A stretch of DNA of 52,226 bases from Actinomycetaceae bacterium (lineage in GTDB: Bacteria; Actinomycetota; Actinomycetes; Actinomycetales; Actinomycetaceae), in contig JAUNVP010000007.1 of NCBI GenBank assembly GCA_030537615.1, forward strand, positions 1 to 52,226. Reading direction: 5' to 3'. How positions within the stretch are numbered: the stretch's first letter is position 1; each line of letters begins with the position of its first letter. Below are positions 27,706 to 36,096 of this stretch, piece by piece. Both the position numbers and the translations under genes were made by a program. Below the pieces are notes generated by a model. That model made no database searches. It saw only the letters and a program-made list of their open reading frames with translations, and was not told the DNA's origin.

Positions 27706-28758
27706 ATGATTGATCGTGCTTCGCAGGACGATTTTCGGGTTGTTCGGCTGGTATATAACGCGCAGGCTGGTAATCGTGGTGTCACACGGCAGCTGAATGA
27801 CGTCATGGCGAGCCTTAACCGGCTCTTTCCGCGGGCGCGTCTCGAAGTTCGCCCCACGTCAGGGCCGTATGATGCGACTCGGCTTGCGCGCGAAGTTGCT
27901 CGTGCTGAGGGTGAAAACGGACTTGTCATTATTGCTGGTGGAGATGGATCGGTCAGCGAAGCCGCCAATGGCGTCATGGGTACAGATACACCGTTACTGG
28001 TATTGCCCTTCGGTACGGGGAATGATTTCGCACGTACGATCTATCGCAACCAGTCTCAGGATCCACGCGCCATCTTGGCTGCCTGCGAAGAAGCGGGGCA
28101 GGGACGATCAGCACTCAGTGTTCACGGCATTGACGCGATGGCTACATCAGCGAAATCGTACCGATTGCCCGATGGGACAACCGGGACGAACTTTGAACGT
28201 TTCGCGGTCAATGTCATCTCGATTGGGTTTGATTCAGTGATCGGTATTGAAGCTGATCGACTGCACCGAAAAATCCCGTGGCTACTCGGCATGAGCTATC
28301 CGATCAGTGTTCTCACCCAGCTTACTCGGCGCAAGGCCTATGAATTGACGGTCACGTGGTGTGATGCTGCGGATGAAGAAAAGGAACTGACCCAGGAATA
28401 TACCGTTTGTGCCGTCGCTAACGCGTCCTATTACGGGGGCGGGTTCCAGCCGAATCCACGTGCGTGCATTGACGATGGAATCATCGAAGTGATTCTTAGT
28501 CACAATCTGAAGAATCGGGAGATCGCCAAGCTCATCGGAAAATTCAGGCGTGGAGACGACCTTCCGAAAGAGTGCGTTGAGCAACTGCGCGGTAGCCAAT
28601 TTGTGTTTCGTGCGGAGCGAGGGCACGAGCTGATTCTCACTCTTGACGGCCAAGGTCTTTACACGAATGAGCTAACTGTCGACGTCTATCCCCGGCATTT
28701 CGTGGTCGCGCGGCCTGCCGGCTGGGTACGTCCTCCAGCGCTGTCTGCAAAGTCGTAG
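27706..28758 (+). CDS. diacylglycerol kinase catalytic-domain lipid kinase
   Basis: A DAGK/YegS/BmrU-type lipid kinase of 350 residues. Motifs are YNAQAGNR (17-24), the nucleotide loop GGDGSVSEA (78-86) and PFGTGNDFAR (101-110). The C-terminal beta domain ends with the family L-x-DG-x pattern (LTLDGQGLYTNELTVDV). The family phosphorylates diacylglycerol or related lipids on the membrane face; the exact lipid cannot be read from sequence. The start has no clear ribosome-binding site. It lies upstream of recA, with the recA SOS box 24 bases after its stop. Confidence 0.9.
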   Translation: MIDRASQDDFRVVRLVYNAQAGNRGVTRQLNDVMASLNRLFPRARLEVRPTSGPYDATRLAREVARAEGENGLVIIAGGDGSVSEAANGVMGTDTPLLVLPFGTGNDFARTIYRNQSQDPRAILAACEEAGQGRSALSVHGIDAMATSAKSYRLPDGTTGTNFERFAVNVISIGFDSVIGIEADRLHRKIPWLLGMSYPISVLTQLTRRKAYELTVTWCDAADEEKELTQEYTVCAVANASYYGGGFQPNPRACIDDGIIEVILSHNLKNREIAKLIGKFRRGDDLPKECVEQLRGSQFVFRAERGHELILTLDGQGLYTNELTVDVYPRHFVVARPAGWVRPPALSAKS

Positions 28759-28781
28759 ACACGCCCACGCCACGACCAGCA

Positions 28782-28802
28782 TCGAACATCTGTTCGTATT
28801 AT
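28782..28802 (+). promoter_or_regulatory. LexA box and -10 element of recA
   Basis: TCGAAC-ATCT-GTTCGT at 28782-28797 fits the actinobacterial/Gram-positive SOS box CGAAC-N4-GTTCG. It abuts TATTAT (28797-28802), a good -10 hexamer, so bound LexA would block the promoter. Transcription from here would give a leader of about 160 bases before recA. Confidence 0.85.
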
Positions 28803-28969
28803 GCTGAGCGTGTTGTGCACAGGAGAAACAATCCACAACCGGATGGGTTTCACTGAATTGTCTGTGGTCAGACATAGCATGATGAGCGTGCCCGGAGAGG
28901 GAACACGCTGGAAAGACCAGCCGACGATAAGCGTGCGGAGAGCGCGCCCGATTCTATGGAGGAACCACT
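28803..28969 (+). other. structured recA leader
   Basis: The untranslated stretch carries three hairpins: GTTGTG/CACAAC (28812-28817, 28834-28839), TGTCTG/CAGACA with a TGGT loop (28859-28864, 28869-28874) and AGCGTG/CACGCT (28885-28890, 28904-28909). No terminator U-run follows any of them, and no reading frame with a credible start is present. GGAGG (about 28959-28963) serves recA. Confidence 0.5.
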
Positions 28970-30085
28970 ATGGCTGTTGCCAAAGATCGCAACAAAGCAC
29001 TCGAACTAGCTCTGAGCCAAATCGATAAGCAATTTGGAAAAGGTTCAGTCATGAGGTTGGGAGACGATTCTCGACCCGCTGTTCAGGTTATTCCTACTGG
29101 ATCGCTAGCGCTGGATGTCGCGCTTGGAGTGGGGGGGCTTCCCCGCGGCCGTGTGATTGAGATTTACGGGCCTGAATCATCCGGTAAGACAACGGTTGCG
29201 TTGCATGCCGTTGCGTCGGCGCAGAAGATGGGGGGCAATGCGGCTTTTATTGATGCTGAGCACGCTCTCGATCCCGAATATGCCAAGAAGCTCGGTGTCA
29301 ATACCGATGAACTTCTCGTCTCTCAGCCAGATACCGGAGAGCAGGCACTAGAGATCGCCGATATGCTCATTCGCTCCGGTGGCATTGACATTATCGTCAT
29401 TGACTCGGTTGCCGCACTCGTCCCGAAGGCCGAGATTGAGGGCGAGATGGGAGACTCGCACGTCGGATTGCAGGCTCGACTCATGTCGCAGGCATTGCGG
29501 AAGATCACCGGCGCGCTATCGGGGACGGGAACAACCGCTATCTTCATTAACCAGTTACGCGAGAAGATCGGCGTATTCTTCGGCTCTCCAGAGACTACCA
29601 CCGGTGGTAAAGCGCTGAAGTTCTACTCGTCGGTGCGTATTGATGTCCGCAGGATTGAAACTCTCAAAGAACAAGGCAACCCGGTGGGGAACCGCACGCG
29701 TGCAAAGATTGTCAAAAACAAGATGGCGCCTCCCTTTAAGCAGGCAGAGTTTGACATTCTGTACGGTCAGGGAATCTCGCGTGAAGGCTCGATTATCGAC
29801 ATGGGTGTGGACACGGGGGTCGTCAAGAAATCCGGTTCGTGGTTCACCTACGGTTCCGATCAGCTGGGGCAGGGGAAGGAAAACGTCCGGAATTTCCTCA
29901 AGGATAATCCTGAGCTAGCTGATGAAATCGAAGATCGGATCCTTACTGAGCTCGGAATCCGTCCAGCCAAGGAGCAGCACGATGCCGATACTGTCGAGCC
30001 GAAGAAATCGACTGGGAAAAAGAGTGGCCGCTCAAAAGCCAAGAAAGCCGCCGAGATTGACCCTGCGGAAGACGCTGGATTCTAA
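28970..30085 (+). CDS. recA: recombinase RecA
   Basis: RecA forms filaments on single-stranded DNA, catalyses strand exchange and stimulates LexA self-cleavage. The 371-residue protein has Walker [10 protein letters not shown] (67-75), Walker B ([10 protein letters not shown]), the signature [14 protein letters not shown] and an acidic/basic tail. There is no intein. The length is slightly above average because of the Lys-rich C-terminus. GGAGG precedes the ATG. Expression should be SOS-controlled through the box at 28782. The stop codon overlaps the recX start by one base. Confidence 0.98.
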   Translation: MAVAKDRNKALELALSQIDKQFGKGSVMRLGDDSRPAVQVIPTGSLALDVALGVGGLPRGRVIEIYGPESSGKTTVALHAVASAQKMGGNAAFIDAEHALDPEYAKKLGVNTDELLVSQPDTGEQALEIADMLIRSGGIDIIVIDSVAALVPKAEIEGEMGDSHVGLQARLMSQALRKITGALSGTGTTAIFINQLREKIGVFFGSPETTTGGKALKFYSSVRIDVRRIETLKEQGNPVGNRTRAKIVKNKMAPPFKQAEFDILYGQGISREGSIIDMGVDTGVVKKSGSWFTYGSDQLGQGKENVRNFLKDNPELADEIEDRILTELGIRPAKEQHDADTVEPKKSTGKKSGRSKAKKAAEIDPAEDAGF

Positions 30086-30669
30086 TGGTCTATTATGGCG
30101 ACGAACTCGATAGACCCCGGCGCCGCAGAGATCCGGGTGCGGCGGCTCGGCGTCGTGAAGAACGGCGTCAATGGGCGGCTTCACTCACCGGAGACGAGGC
30201 GGTAGCCGCGGCGAAAGACGTTGCCTTGCGCTTTCTCGACCGGCAGGATCGATCGGTGGGGCAGTGTCGAGACAAACTGCGTGAGCGTGGCTTTGCTGAG
30301 GACGCGATTGAGCAGGCGCTGGGGCGTCTGGTGGAGATCGATGTGCTCAATGACGAACGGTATGCGCGGATGCTTGTGCGCACTCGCCACCGGGAGCGCG
30401 GATTGGTGGGGCGAGCACTTATCGAACAGCTCCGTCAGAAGAAAATCCCCAGTGAGATTATCGAGCGGGCCATGACGGAGGTGGACGATGAATCGGGGGA
30501 AACAATAGCCCGCGACCTCGTGCGCCGGCGATTGCGATCGATCGGTGACGTTAGTCGCGAAAAGCAGTTTCGTCGTCTGGTTTCGATGTTGGCTCGCAAA
30601 GGTTATCCTCCCTCGGTATCGATCGGAATTGTTACCAGTGTGCTGGAAGAGGAACAGGTCGATGAGTGA
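30085..30669 (+). CDS. recX: RecA regulatory protein RecX
   Basis: RecX binds RecA filaments and limits their growth and activity. The 194-residue, very basic protein shows the three tandem three-helix repeats of the family: ALRFLDRQDRSVGQCRDKLRERGF (split motif, about 48-72), then VLNDERYARMLVRTRHRERGLVGRALI and the SREKQFRRLVSMLARKGYP repeat. Its ATG overlaps the recA stop (TAATG), so it is translationally coupled, and its end overlaps pncC by 8 bases. Confidence 0.95.
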   Translation: MVYYGDELDRPRRRRDPGAAARRREERRQWAASLTGDEAVAAAKDVALRFLDRQDRSVGQCRDKLRERGFAEDAIEQALGRLVEIDVLNDERYARMLVRTRHRERGLVGRALIEQLRQKKIPSEIIERAMTEVDDESGETIARDLVRRRLRSIGDVSREKQFRRLVSMLARKGYPPSVSIGIVTSVLEEEQVDE

Positions 30670-31180
30670 CTCATTAGCTGAACTATCAGCGCAGGTGGTG
30701 CACCAACTGATCGATAGGGGGCTCACGATCGCTTGCGCCGAGTCGTTGACGGGCGGGTTGTTATGTGCAACTCTCATTGACACGGCTGGCGCGTCAAACT
30801 GTGTGCGCGGTGGTGCTTGCACCTACGCGACGGATACGAAAGCGTCAGTTCTTCATGTCGATTCTCATCATCTGGCCCGCAAAGGTCCGGTCGATCCCGA
30901 TACTGCAACGATGATGGCTGAGGGGGTTGCTGAGCTGTACCAATCGGATTGGGCTCTGTCAACGACCGGTGTCGCAGGCCCCGGTCCGGCAGATGGATAC
31001 GAGGCCGGCACGGTTTACATCGGTTGGTGTGATCGGCTAACCGGGCAAAGCCACGCGTGGAAATATCTGTTCGCAGGTGACCGCTCAACTATCCGTAAAG
31101 AAACGGTACGGCATGCTTTGCGTCTCGTCCGTGGACTTCTCGCTGACGGTGGCATTGATGACGACGCTCGGGTGCGTTAA
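30662..31180 (+). CDS. pncC: CinA C-terminal-type nicotinamide-nucleotide amidase
   Basis: A stand-alone CinA C-terminal domain (172 aa), the family that deamidates nicotinamide mononucleotide in NAD recycling. The motifs CAESLTGG (25-32) and STTGVAGPGPADG (100-112) carry the expected Ser and Gly-rich active-site loops. The N-terminal molybdopterin-like half of CinA is absent, which is common. The ATG at 30662 overlaps the recX end, so the gene belongs to the recA-recX operon and may share SOS induction. In many actinobacteria this gene lies between pgsA and clgR; here that slot is empty. Confidence 0.9.
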   Translation: MSDSLAELSAQVVHQLIDRGLTIACAESLTGGLLCATLIDTAGASNCVRGGACTYATDTKASVLHVDSHHLARKGPVDPDTATMMAEGVAELYQSDWALSTTGVAGPGPADGYEAGTVYIGWCDRLTGQSHAWKYLFAGDRSTIRKETVRHALRLVRGLLADGGIDDDARVR

Positions 31181-31866
31181 TCGATTTCCTCAACGGGCTC
31201 AATCACGACGGTCTCGACCCCGGGAATTGAGCCAATATCTGCGACGAGGTCGTCGAGTTTCTTACGACCGGTGAACCGGAAGGCTACGCGAACTTGTTTC
31301 GGAGATGTCTTTTCGATTCTGCTCGAGGAGAGAATCTGAGCGTCGAAGCCAAGATTTGACGCGATGAGAAGGATCTTGCGCAGCATCCCCTTATGCTCGA
31401 TGTAATCAACGGTCACGGCCCGGTTTTGGCTACCGTCCGGCAGGTATTTAATTAGGGGTGGGAGCGCGAATGTGAGGACGAAGTAGACGGCTGTGCCCGC
31501 CACTGAAATGGCTTCCAGTCCCGCACCGCAGGCAACGCCGATCGCCGCTGAAACCCAGATTGAAGCGGCGGTCGTCAGCCCACGTACCGAATCTTTGTGG
31601 ACGAAGATGAGACCGGCGCCGAGAAAACCAACTCCCGATACGACTTGCGCCGCGATACGGGACATGTCGGCACCGCGACCAAGGCCGGTAGCGAATCCGT
31701 ATTTACCGGCCAGAGTAAATAGGCACGCACCAAATCCGACAAGAGCAATAGTGCGTATGCCGGCATTCTTATGTCGCAACTGACGTTCGAGTCCGACAAG
31801 ACCCGACAGGCCTGTTGCGACTAGTAGGCTACCGAGGGCTGGCCAAAAGTAGCTCTGAAGAGTCAT
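31177..31866 (-). CDS. MgtC/SapB family membrane protein
   Basis: A 229-residue protein with four to five hydrophobic helices in the first 140 residues and the family motifs LSGLVGLERQ, NAGIRTIALVGFGA and GVGFLGAGLI. The C-terminal 90 residues form a soluble ACT-like domain (KILLIASNLGFDAQILSSSR onward). MgtC proteins are linked to magnesium limitation, acid and intracellular survival in pathogens, but this branch may be a housekeeping transporter-like protein. GGAGG precedes the ATG on the minus strand. The stop codon overlaps that of pncC (shared TTAA). Confidence 0.92.
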   Translation of the reverse strand: MTLQSYFWPALGSLLVATGLSGLVGLERQLRHKNAGIRTIALVGFGACLFTLAGKYGFATGLGRGADMSRIAAQVVSGVGFLGAGLIFVHKDSVRGLTTAASIWVSAAIGVACGAGLEAISVAGTAVYFVLTFALPPLIKYLPDGSQNRAVTVDYIEHKGMLRKILLIASNLGFDAQILSSSRIEKTSPKQVRVAFRFTGRKKLDDLVADIGSIPGVETVVIEPVEEID

Positions 31867-31897
31867 AACAAACCTCCGAGATGGGTATTCGCCTAGT

Positions 31898-33280
31898 TTA
31901 CGCCTTAATGAAGTGAACCCACAGGCCGTGTATCCGATCGGCGAGTTCTTGAGGCGGATTATCTCCCACTACGAGCTTCGCCATCGGTTCATCGAGAAGG
32001 TTCCAGGCAAAAGGTAAATCAACGCAGTGACTCGACCACTGGAATTCGGGTTGGGTGAGGTCGGGATCATCGTGGGCGGCGTACCAGGTGAACAGGTCAT
32101 ACGTGGTGTCCGCGCCCATTGTATCGCGCACTGTGCGAATTTCTTGCGCGGGCCAAGTGAAGAAAGAATCTGTGACGATTTGCCCCATGACTTGAACCGT
32201 GGTTTGGGCGCGCGGATGGTTAGAGAGATACTGCTCGGGATTATCCATCTTCGCCTCCCGCAATATCTCGAGCGGGTCGAGATGGTTAAGCATGGGGCCG
32301 GCAAACTCCATCGCATTGGTGAATTCTTCCGCTGTTGTTGTCAGGAGAAGCGGTTTATCAACTCCGCGTCCTTGGCGGATCCCCTCCATGACAGAAATAG
32401 GCAAAATCTCCTCGTCTTGCCACGGAATAAAGGGGAGGTCGGACATGGGGAAGCCGTGTAGACGCTCAGCGACGAACTCAGCAGCACCGGGCCAATGGGA
32501 GAAGATCTCCCGTTCAACGTCAGGCTCGACCTCAATAATGCGATCGGCGAAGGGGCGAAGTGCTTCTAACGTCGGCTTCACACCGAATTTTGCCGACACC
32601 AAGTTGGCTCGTCGAATTGCTTCCTTCTCAGGCATGGGGGGAAGAACACCCGACATCGAAATCGCACGAGCAAACAGATCAGCCGACGATTCCATGACGA
32701 GGTGAGCTAGGACCGAACCACCGCCGGCGCTTTGACCCGCGATCGTCACTCGGTTGGGATCGCCACCGAAATTCGAAATATTGTCCTGTACCCAGCGCAA
32801 AGCTACCTGTTGGTCAAGGAGGCCGCGATTTGCCGGTGCGCCCTCCACCCAACCGAACCCCTCAAAGCCCAACCGGTAGGAGATAGAGACGACAACAATA
32901 CCGTGTTTAGCGAATTCGCGGCCATCGGACAGGGGCGATAACGCAACACCCGCCTTAAAGCCACCGCCGTGAATCCACACGAGAACCGGTGCTTCCTCTG
33001 CGTTCTCGGGCATAAACACGTTGAGGTTGAGAATCTCAGTGCCGGGAATGGACTCATCTTTGAGGAGTGAATCGTCACTGTAGGGGCGCTTTTGAGGTGT
33101 CGGTCCCGGGGTTGAACAATCCCGCGGCTCACTCCACGGTTGGGGTGGAACGGGGGCTTGGAGCCAGAGTTCGCCGACGGGGGCAGCAGCAAAGGGGATA
33201 CCGAGGAACCGAATACACTGGGGGGATTGCGGATGACGGTGACCGACAACGGGTCCACTGGTCGTGAGGACTTCAAACAC
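31898..33280 (-). CDS. type B carboxylesterase
   Basis: An alpha/beta hydrolase of the carboxylesterase type B family, 460 residues from the chosen start. The oxyanion motif HGGG is at 104-107, the nucleophile is Ser184 in GQSAGGG, and the histidine lies in SSHCVDLPFAW near the C-terminus. No signal peptide is visible, so it is probably cytoplasmic. I chose GTG at 33280 because AAAGGAG lies seven bases upstream; the frame stays open to an ATG at 33352. Substrates are unknown (esters of small alcohols or drugs in the family). Upstream it is divergent from miaB; downstream it faces the mgtC-like gene in the same orientation, 31 bases away. Confidence 0.9.
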   Translation of the reverse strand: MFEVLTTSGPVVGHRHPQSPQCIRFLGIPFAAAPVGELWLQAPVPPQPWSEPRDCSTPGPTPQKRPYSDDSLLKDESIPGTEILNLNVFMPENAEEAPVLVWIHGGGFKAGVALSPLSDGREFAKHGIVVVSISYRLGFEGFGWVEGAPANRGLLDQQVALRWVQDNISNFGGDPNRVTIAGQSAGGGSVLAHLVMESSADLFARAISMSGVLPPMPEKEAIRRANLVSAKFGVKPTLEALRPFADRIIEVEPDVEREIFSHWPGAAEFVAERLHGFPMSDLPFIPWQDEEILPISVMEGIRQGRGVDKPLLLTTTAEEFTNAMEFAGPMLNHLDPLEILREAKMDNPEQYLSNHPRAQTTVQVMGQIVTDSFFTWPAQEIRTVRDTMGADTTYDLFTWYAAHDDPDLTQPEFQWSSHCVDLPFAWNLLDEPMAKLVVGDNPPQELADRIHGLWVHFIKA

Positions 33281-33442
33281 ACGAGCTCCTTTACGTCTGA
33301 GAGATGTCTCAAGAATACCGAACTGTCTCGATGAAAATATGGTGGACATCACGCGTCCTCAGCCCGTGAAATCTCCATTCGAGCGCTGTTGAGGCGCTTC
33401 TCAGTTCGTTTCGTCGTTGAATCCGCACTAGAATCAGTCGCG

Positions 33443-34954
33443 ATGACTACCACTGAAATTCCACGCACCTACCTGGTTCGTACGCTCGGTTGCCAGATGA
33501 ATGTTCACGACTCCGAGCGCATGGCCGGCCTACTCGAGGTGGAAGGGCTTCGTCCTGTCGAGGAAGTGCCAGAAGCGGCCGCACGAGCAACCGAAGCCGG
33601 CGATGGCGGCGCCGACGTTGTCGTAATCAACACGTGTTCGGTACGCGAAAATGCTGCCAATCGTCTATTCGGTAACCTCGGACAACTAGCTCAAGTTAAA
33701 CGTGAACGTCCCGATATGCAGATCGCGGTCGGGGGCTGTCTCGCTCAGCAAATGCGAGACAACATCATTAAACGCGCCCCGTGGGTTGACGTTGTATTTG
33801 GTACGCATAACATTGACGTTCTCCCGATTTTGCTGCGCAGAGCCGCACACAATCGGGAAGCTGCAGTAGAGATTGAAGAATCTCTCAAGGTCTTTCCCTC
33901 GACCCTCCCCACCAAACGTGAATCGTCCTACGCCGCGTGGGTATCCATTTCAGTCGGCTGTAACAATACGTGCACGTTCTGTATCGTTCCCCATCTGCGC
34001 GGTAAGGAGCGTGATCGTCGTCCGGGGGAAATCCTCGCTGAAGTCGAGGCGGTGGTCTCAGAAGGAGCCATTGAGGTGACGCTTCTGGGACAAAACGTCA
34101 ATTCCTACGGCGTCAGCTTTGGCGAACGTGGCGCGTTCGCGCAACTACTGCGGTCGGTCGGAGAGGTGGACGGTCTCGAACGCGTTCGATTCACCAGCCC
34201 ACACCCGGCTGCGTTCTCCGACGATGTCATTGCCGCAATGGCTGAAACCCCGACGGTAATGCCGAGTTTACACATGCCGCTCCAGTCGGGATCGGACCGA
34301 ATATTGCGGAAGATGCGACGGTCGTATCGCCGGGCAAAGTTCGAGGGAATCTTGTCGCGGGTCCGCGAGGCGATCCCTCACGCTGCCATTACGACCGATA
34401 TCATCGTCGGCTTTCCAGGAGAGACGGAAGACGATTTCCAGCAAACTCTTGAGGTCGTCGAAGCCTCTCGATTCGCATCGGCATTCACGTTCCTCTATTC
34501 GCCACGTCCTGGCACGCCGGCTGCCGACATGGAGGATCAAGTTCCACCTGAGGTCATGCAGGACCGTTACGAACGGCTTATCGCACTCCAAGAACGCATT
34601 TGTGAAGAAGATGCACTCGCGTGGAACGGCTGTGAAGTCGAAGTTCTTATCGCCGAATCGGAAGGGCGCAAAGATCACGCGTCGCAGCGGATTTCCGGGC
34701 GCGCTCGAGATAATCGGCTCGTTCACCTCGGTCTCCCGGCTCATCTTGAATACGGAACGGATATCCGTCCCGGAGACATGGTTCGTGCGCACGTGACCTA
34801 CGCAGCGCCGCATCACCTGGTGGCCGACTCCGGCCTCCAGGGTGGACTATTTGAGGTGCGGCGCACGAGGGCGGGAGATGCGTGGGAGGCACGCCAGTCT
34901 CAACCGAGGGATGATCGTGTTGCTCTCGGTATTCCAATTCTCAGGCGCGCGTAA
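33443..34954 (+). CDS. miaB: tRNA-2-methylthio-N6-dimethylallyladenosine synthase
   Basis: MiaB is a radical-SAM methylthiotransferase that adds the 2-methylthio group to i6A37 in tRNA; MiaA, encoded 1.1 kb downstream, makes the substrate. The auxiliary cluster cysteines are Cys17, Cys65 and Cys99, the radical-SAM triad is Cys173-x3-Cys177-x2-Cys180 and a TRAM domain ends the protein. The 503-residue length is typical. The ATG at 33443 was chosen over an in-frame ATG at 33389; TAGAAT at 33429-33434 lies eight bases upstream and there is no ribosome-binding site, suggesting a leaderless message. It ends two bases from a convergent YbjN-like gene. Confidence 0.96.
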   Translation: MTTTEIPRTYLVRTLGCQMNVHDSERMAGLLEVEGLRPVEEVPEAAARATEAGDGGADVVVINTCSVRENAANRLFGNLGQLAQVKRERPDMQIAVGGCLAQQMRDNIIKRAPWVDVVFGTHNIDVLPILLRRAAHNREAAVEIEESLKVFPSTLPTKRESSYAAWVSISVGCNNTCTFCIVPHLRGKERDRRPGEILAEVEAVVSEGAIEVTLLGQNVNSYGVSFGERGAFAQLLRSVGEVDGLERVRFTSPHPAAFSDDVIAAMAETPTVMPSLHMPLQSGSDRILRKMRRSYRRAKFEGILSRVREAIPHAAITTDIIVGFPGETEDDFQQTLEVVEASRFASAFTFLYSPRPGTPAADMEDQVPPEVMQDRYERLIALQERICEEDALAWNGCEVEVLIAESEGRKDHASQRISGRARDNRLVHLGLPAHLEYGTDIRPGDMVRAHVTYAAPHHLVADSGLQGGLFEVRRTRAGDAWEARQSQPRDDRVALGIPILRRA

Positions 34955-34956
34955 CT

Positions 34957-35565
34957 TTAGCCTGGCGGAATGAGTGCGGGGAGCTGGCGAATGGCCCCCT
35001 GGGTGTAGTTGCGGGCGATCTCCACGCAGTTTTCAAACTGAGAGATCGTGAGGCCCGCAGCGATGAAAAAGGCTGTATCGAGGCGAATAAGCCACTGGTC
35101 ATCCTTGCGATCAACATAGGCGGTGGGATATAACGTTCCGGAATTCCACTCGTTTGTCGCATCGATGAGCAGGTGGAGCTGTCGGTCGATTTCTTCCACA
35201 GATGGCTCATGCGGCTCTTCGCTCACTGTCGAATGACCCGGTGGGGGAACCGGGAACTCAGCTTTGAACAGTAACCACGTGTGGTCTTCCGACACGGTAA
35301 TGGCCACCGCCAAATCGTCGAGAATGGCGTGAATGAAAGTCTCGTGTTCAGCAGTGATCGTGATTTCGAGTAGCTCGCACAGTGAAATGAGGTCGTTCAA
35401 CGTAAACGGTGAAAATAACTGTTCGGAGGTGGGGGCGGTTCGATCTACCGGAGTGTCCTGCCCTGACGGTGTGTGCCCGGTTTGAGGCGGAGGAGACGGC
35501 ACAACTTCAGCCGATGGTTTAATGAAGTTTCGGACGAGTTTGCGAAGTTTATTCCACGTGGTCAC
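34957..35565 (-). CDS. YbjN-like protein A
   Basis: A 202-residue protein of the YbjN/T3SS-chaperone-like fold. The recognisable parts are a Pro-rich linker (about 20-50), then the alpha-beta body FTLNDLISLCELLEITI, WLLFKAEFPV and the C-terminal LIRLDTAFFIAAGLTISQFENCVEIA helix. The start is GTG at 35565, overlapping the end of the adjacent YbjN-like gene by four bases (GTGA), so the two are translationally coupled. Homologues are linked to stress tolerance in E. coli, but the actinobacterial role is unknown. A basic N-terminus distinguishes it from its neighbour. Confidence 0.75.
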   Translation of the reverse strand: MTTWNKLRKLVRNFIKPSAEVVPSPPPQTGHTPSGQDTPVDRTAPTSEQLFSPFTLNDLISLCELLEITITAEHETFIHAILDDLAVAITVSEDHTWLLFKAEFPVPPPGHSTVSEEPHEPSVEEIDRQLHLLIDATNEWNSGTLYPTAYVDRKDDQWLIRLDTAFFIAAGLTISQFENCVEIARNYTQGAIRQLPALIPPG

Positions 35566-36032
35566 TCGGCATCCTCCAGTTCTGTCCAGGAATCGGGGAA
35601 GGTCGAGTTCAATGCGTCAAATACGGTTGAGATCGCTGCAATGGCCATGTTGATTTCTGTCGTCACCTGTTGCGGCGTTGCTCCAATAGACCAGCCGAAA
35701 GTCCACGACATAGAAAAGTAGATGAACCCATCGTCTGGAACGACGAGCCATATATGGGGTGCAAAGGAGGTTGCATTGTGAGCTTGAACGGTGTTTTTAG
35801 CCAGCGGCATGTGGGCAATATTCAACTTCCGATTCCAGTTTGAATGCGCCACCCAAGTTGCCAGGCTTGAGGCCTGAGTTTGTTGTGTAAAAGTAATGTA
35901 ATGCTGCCGGAATGGAAGACAGAGACCATGTTCTCCAAAAGTACCGAAGGTGAGCTCCATCGACGTCAGGCATTCTCCGAGCATATCGATTGTGACGGGG
36001 CGGAGGGTGACAGTGTCTGAAGCCATGACCAT
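35562..36032 (-). CDS. YbjN-like protein B
   Basis: A 156-residue relative of the next gene, with the same layout: VTIDMLGECLTSMELTFG, then two edge strands (IWLVVPDDGFIYFSMSW) and a C-terminal helix QQVTTEINMAIAAISTVFDAL. Identity to its neighbour is too low to align by eye. It is the first gene of the pair. TAATAT (minus strand, 47-42 relative bases 36047-36042) lies nine bases upstream of the ATG with no Shine-Dalgarno sequence, suggesting a leaderless start at 36032 or 36026. Its exact job is unknown. Confidence 0.72.
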   Translation of the reverse strand: MVMASDTVTLRPVTIDMLGECLTSMELTFGTFGEHGLCLPFRQHYITFTQQTQASSLATWVAHSNWNRKLNIAHMPLAKNTVQAHNATSFAPHIWLVVPDDGFIYFSMSWTFGWSIGATPQQVTTEINMAIAAISTVFDALNSTFPDSWTELEDAE

Positions 36033-36096
36033 AGTGTAACGATATTATCTGTGCTTGGGCTCAATGGATCCGATGAGGCCGTAGTAGGGTGAAGCC

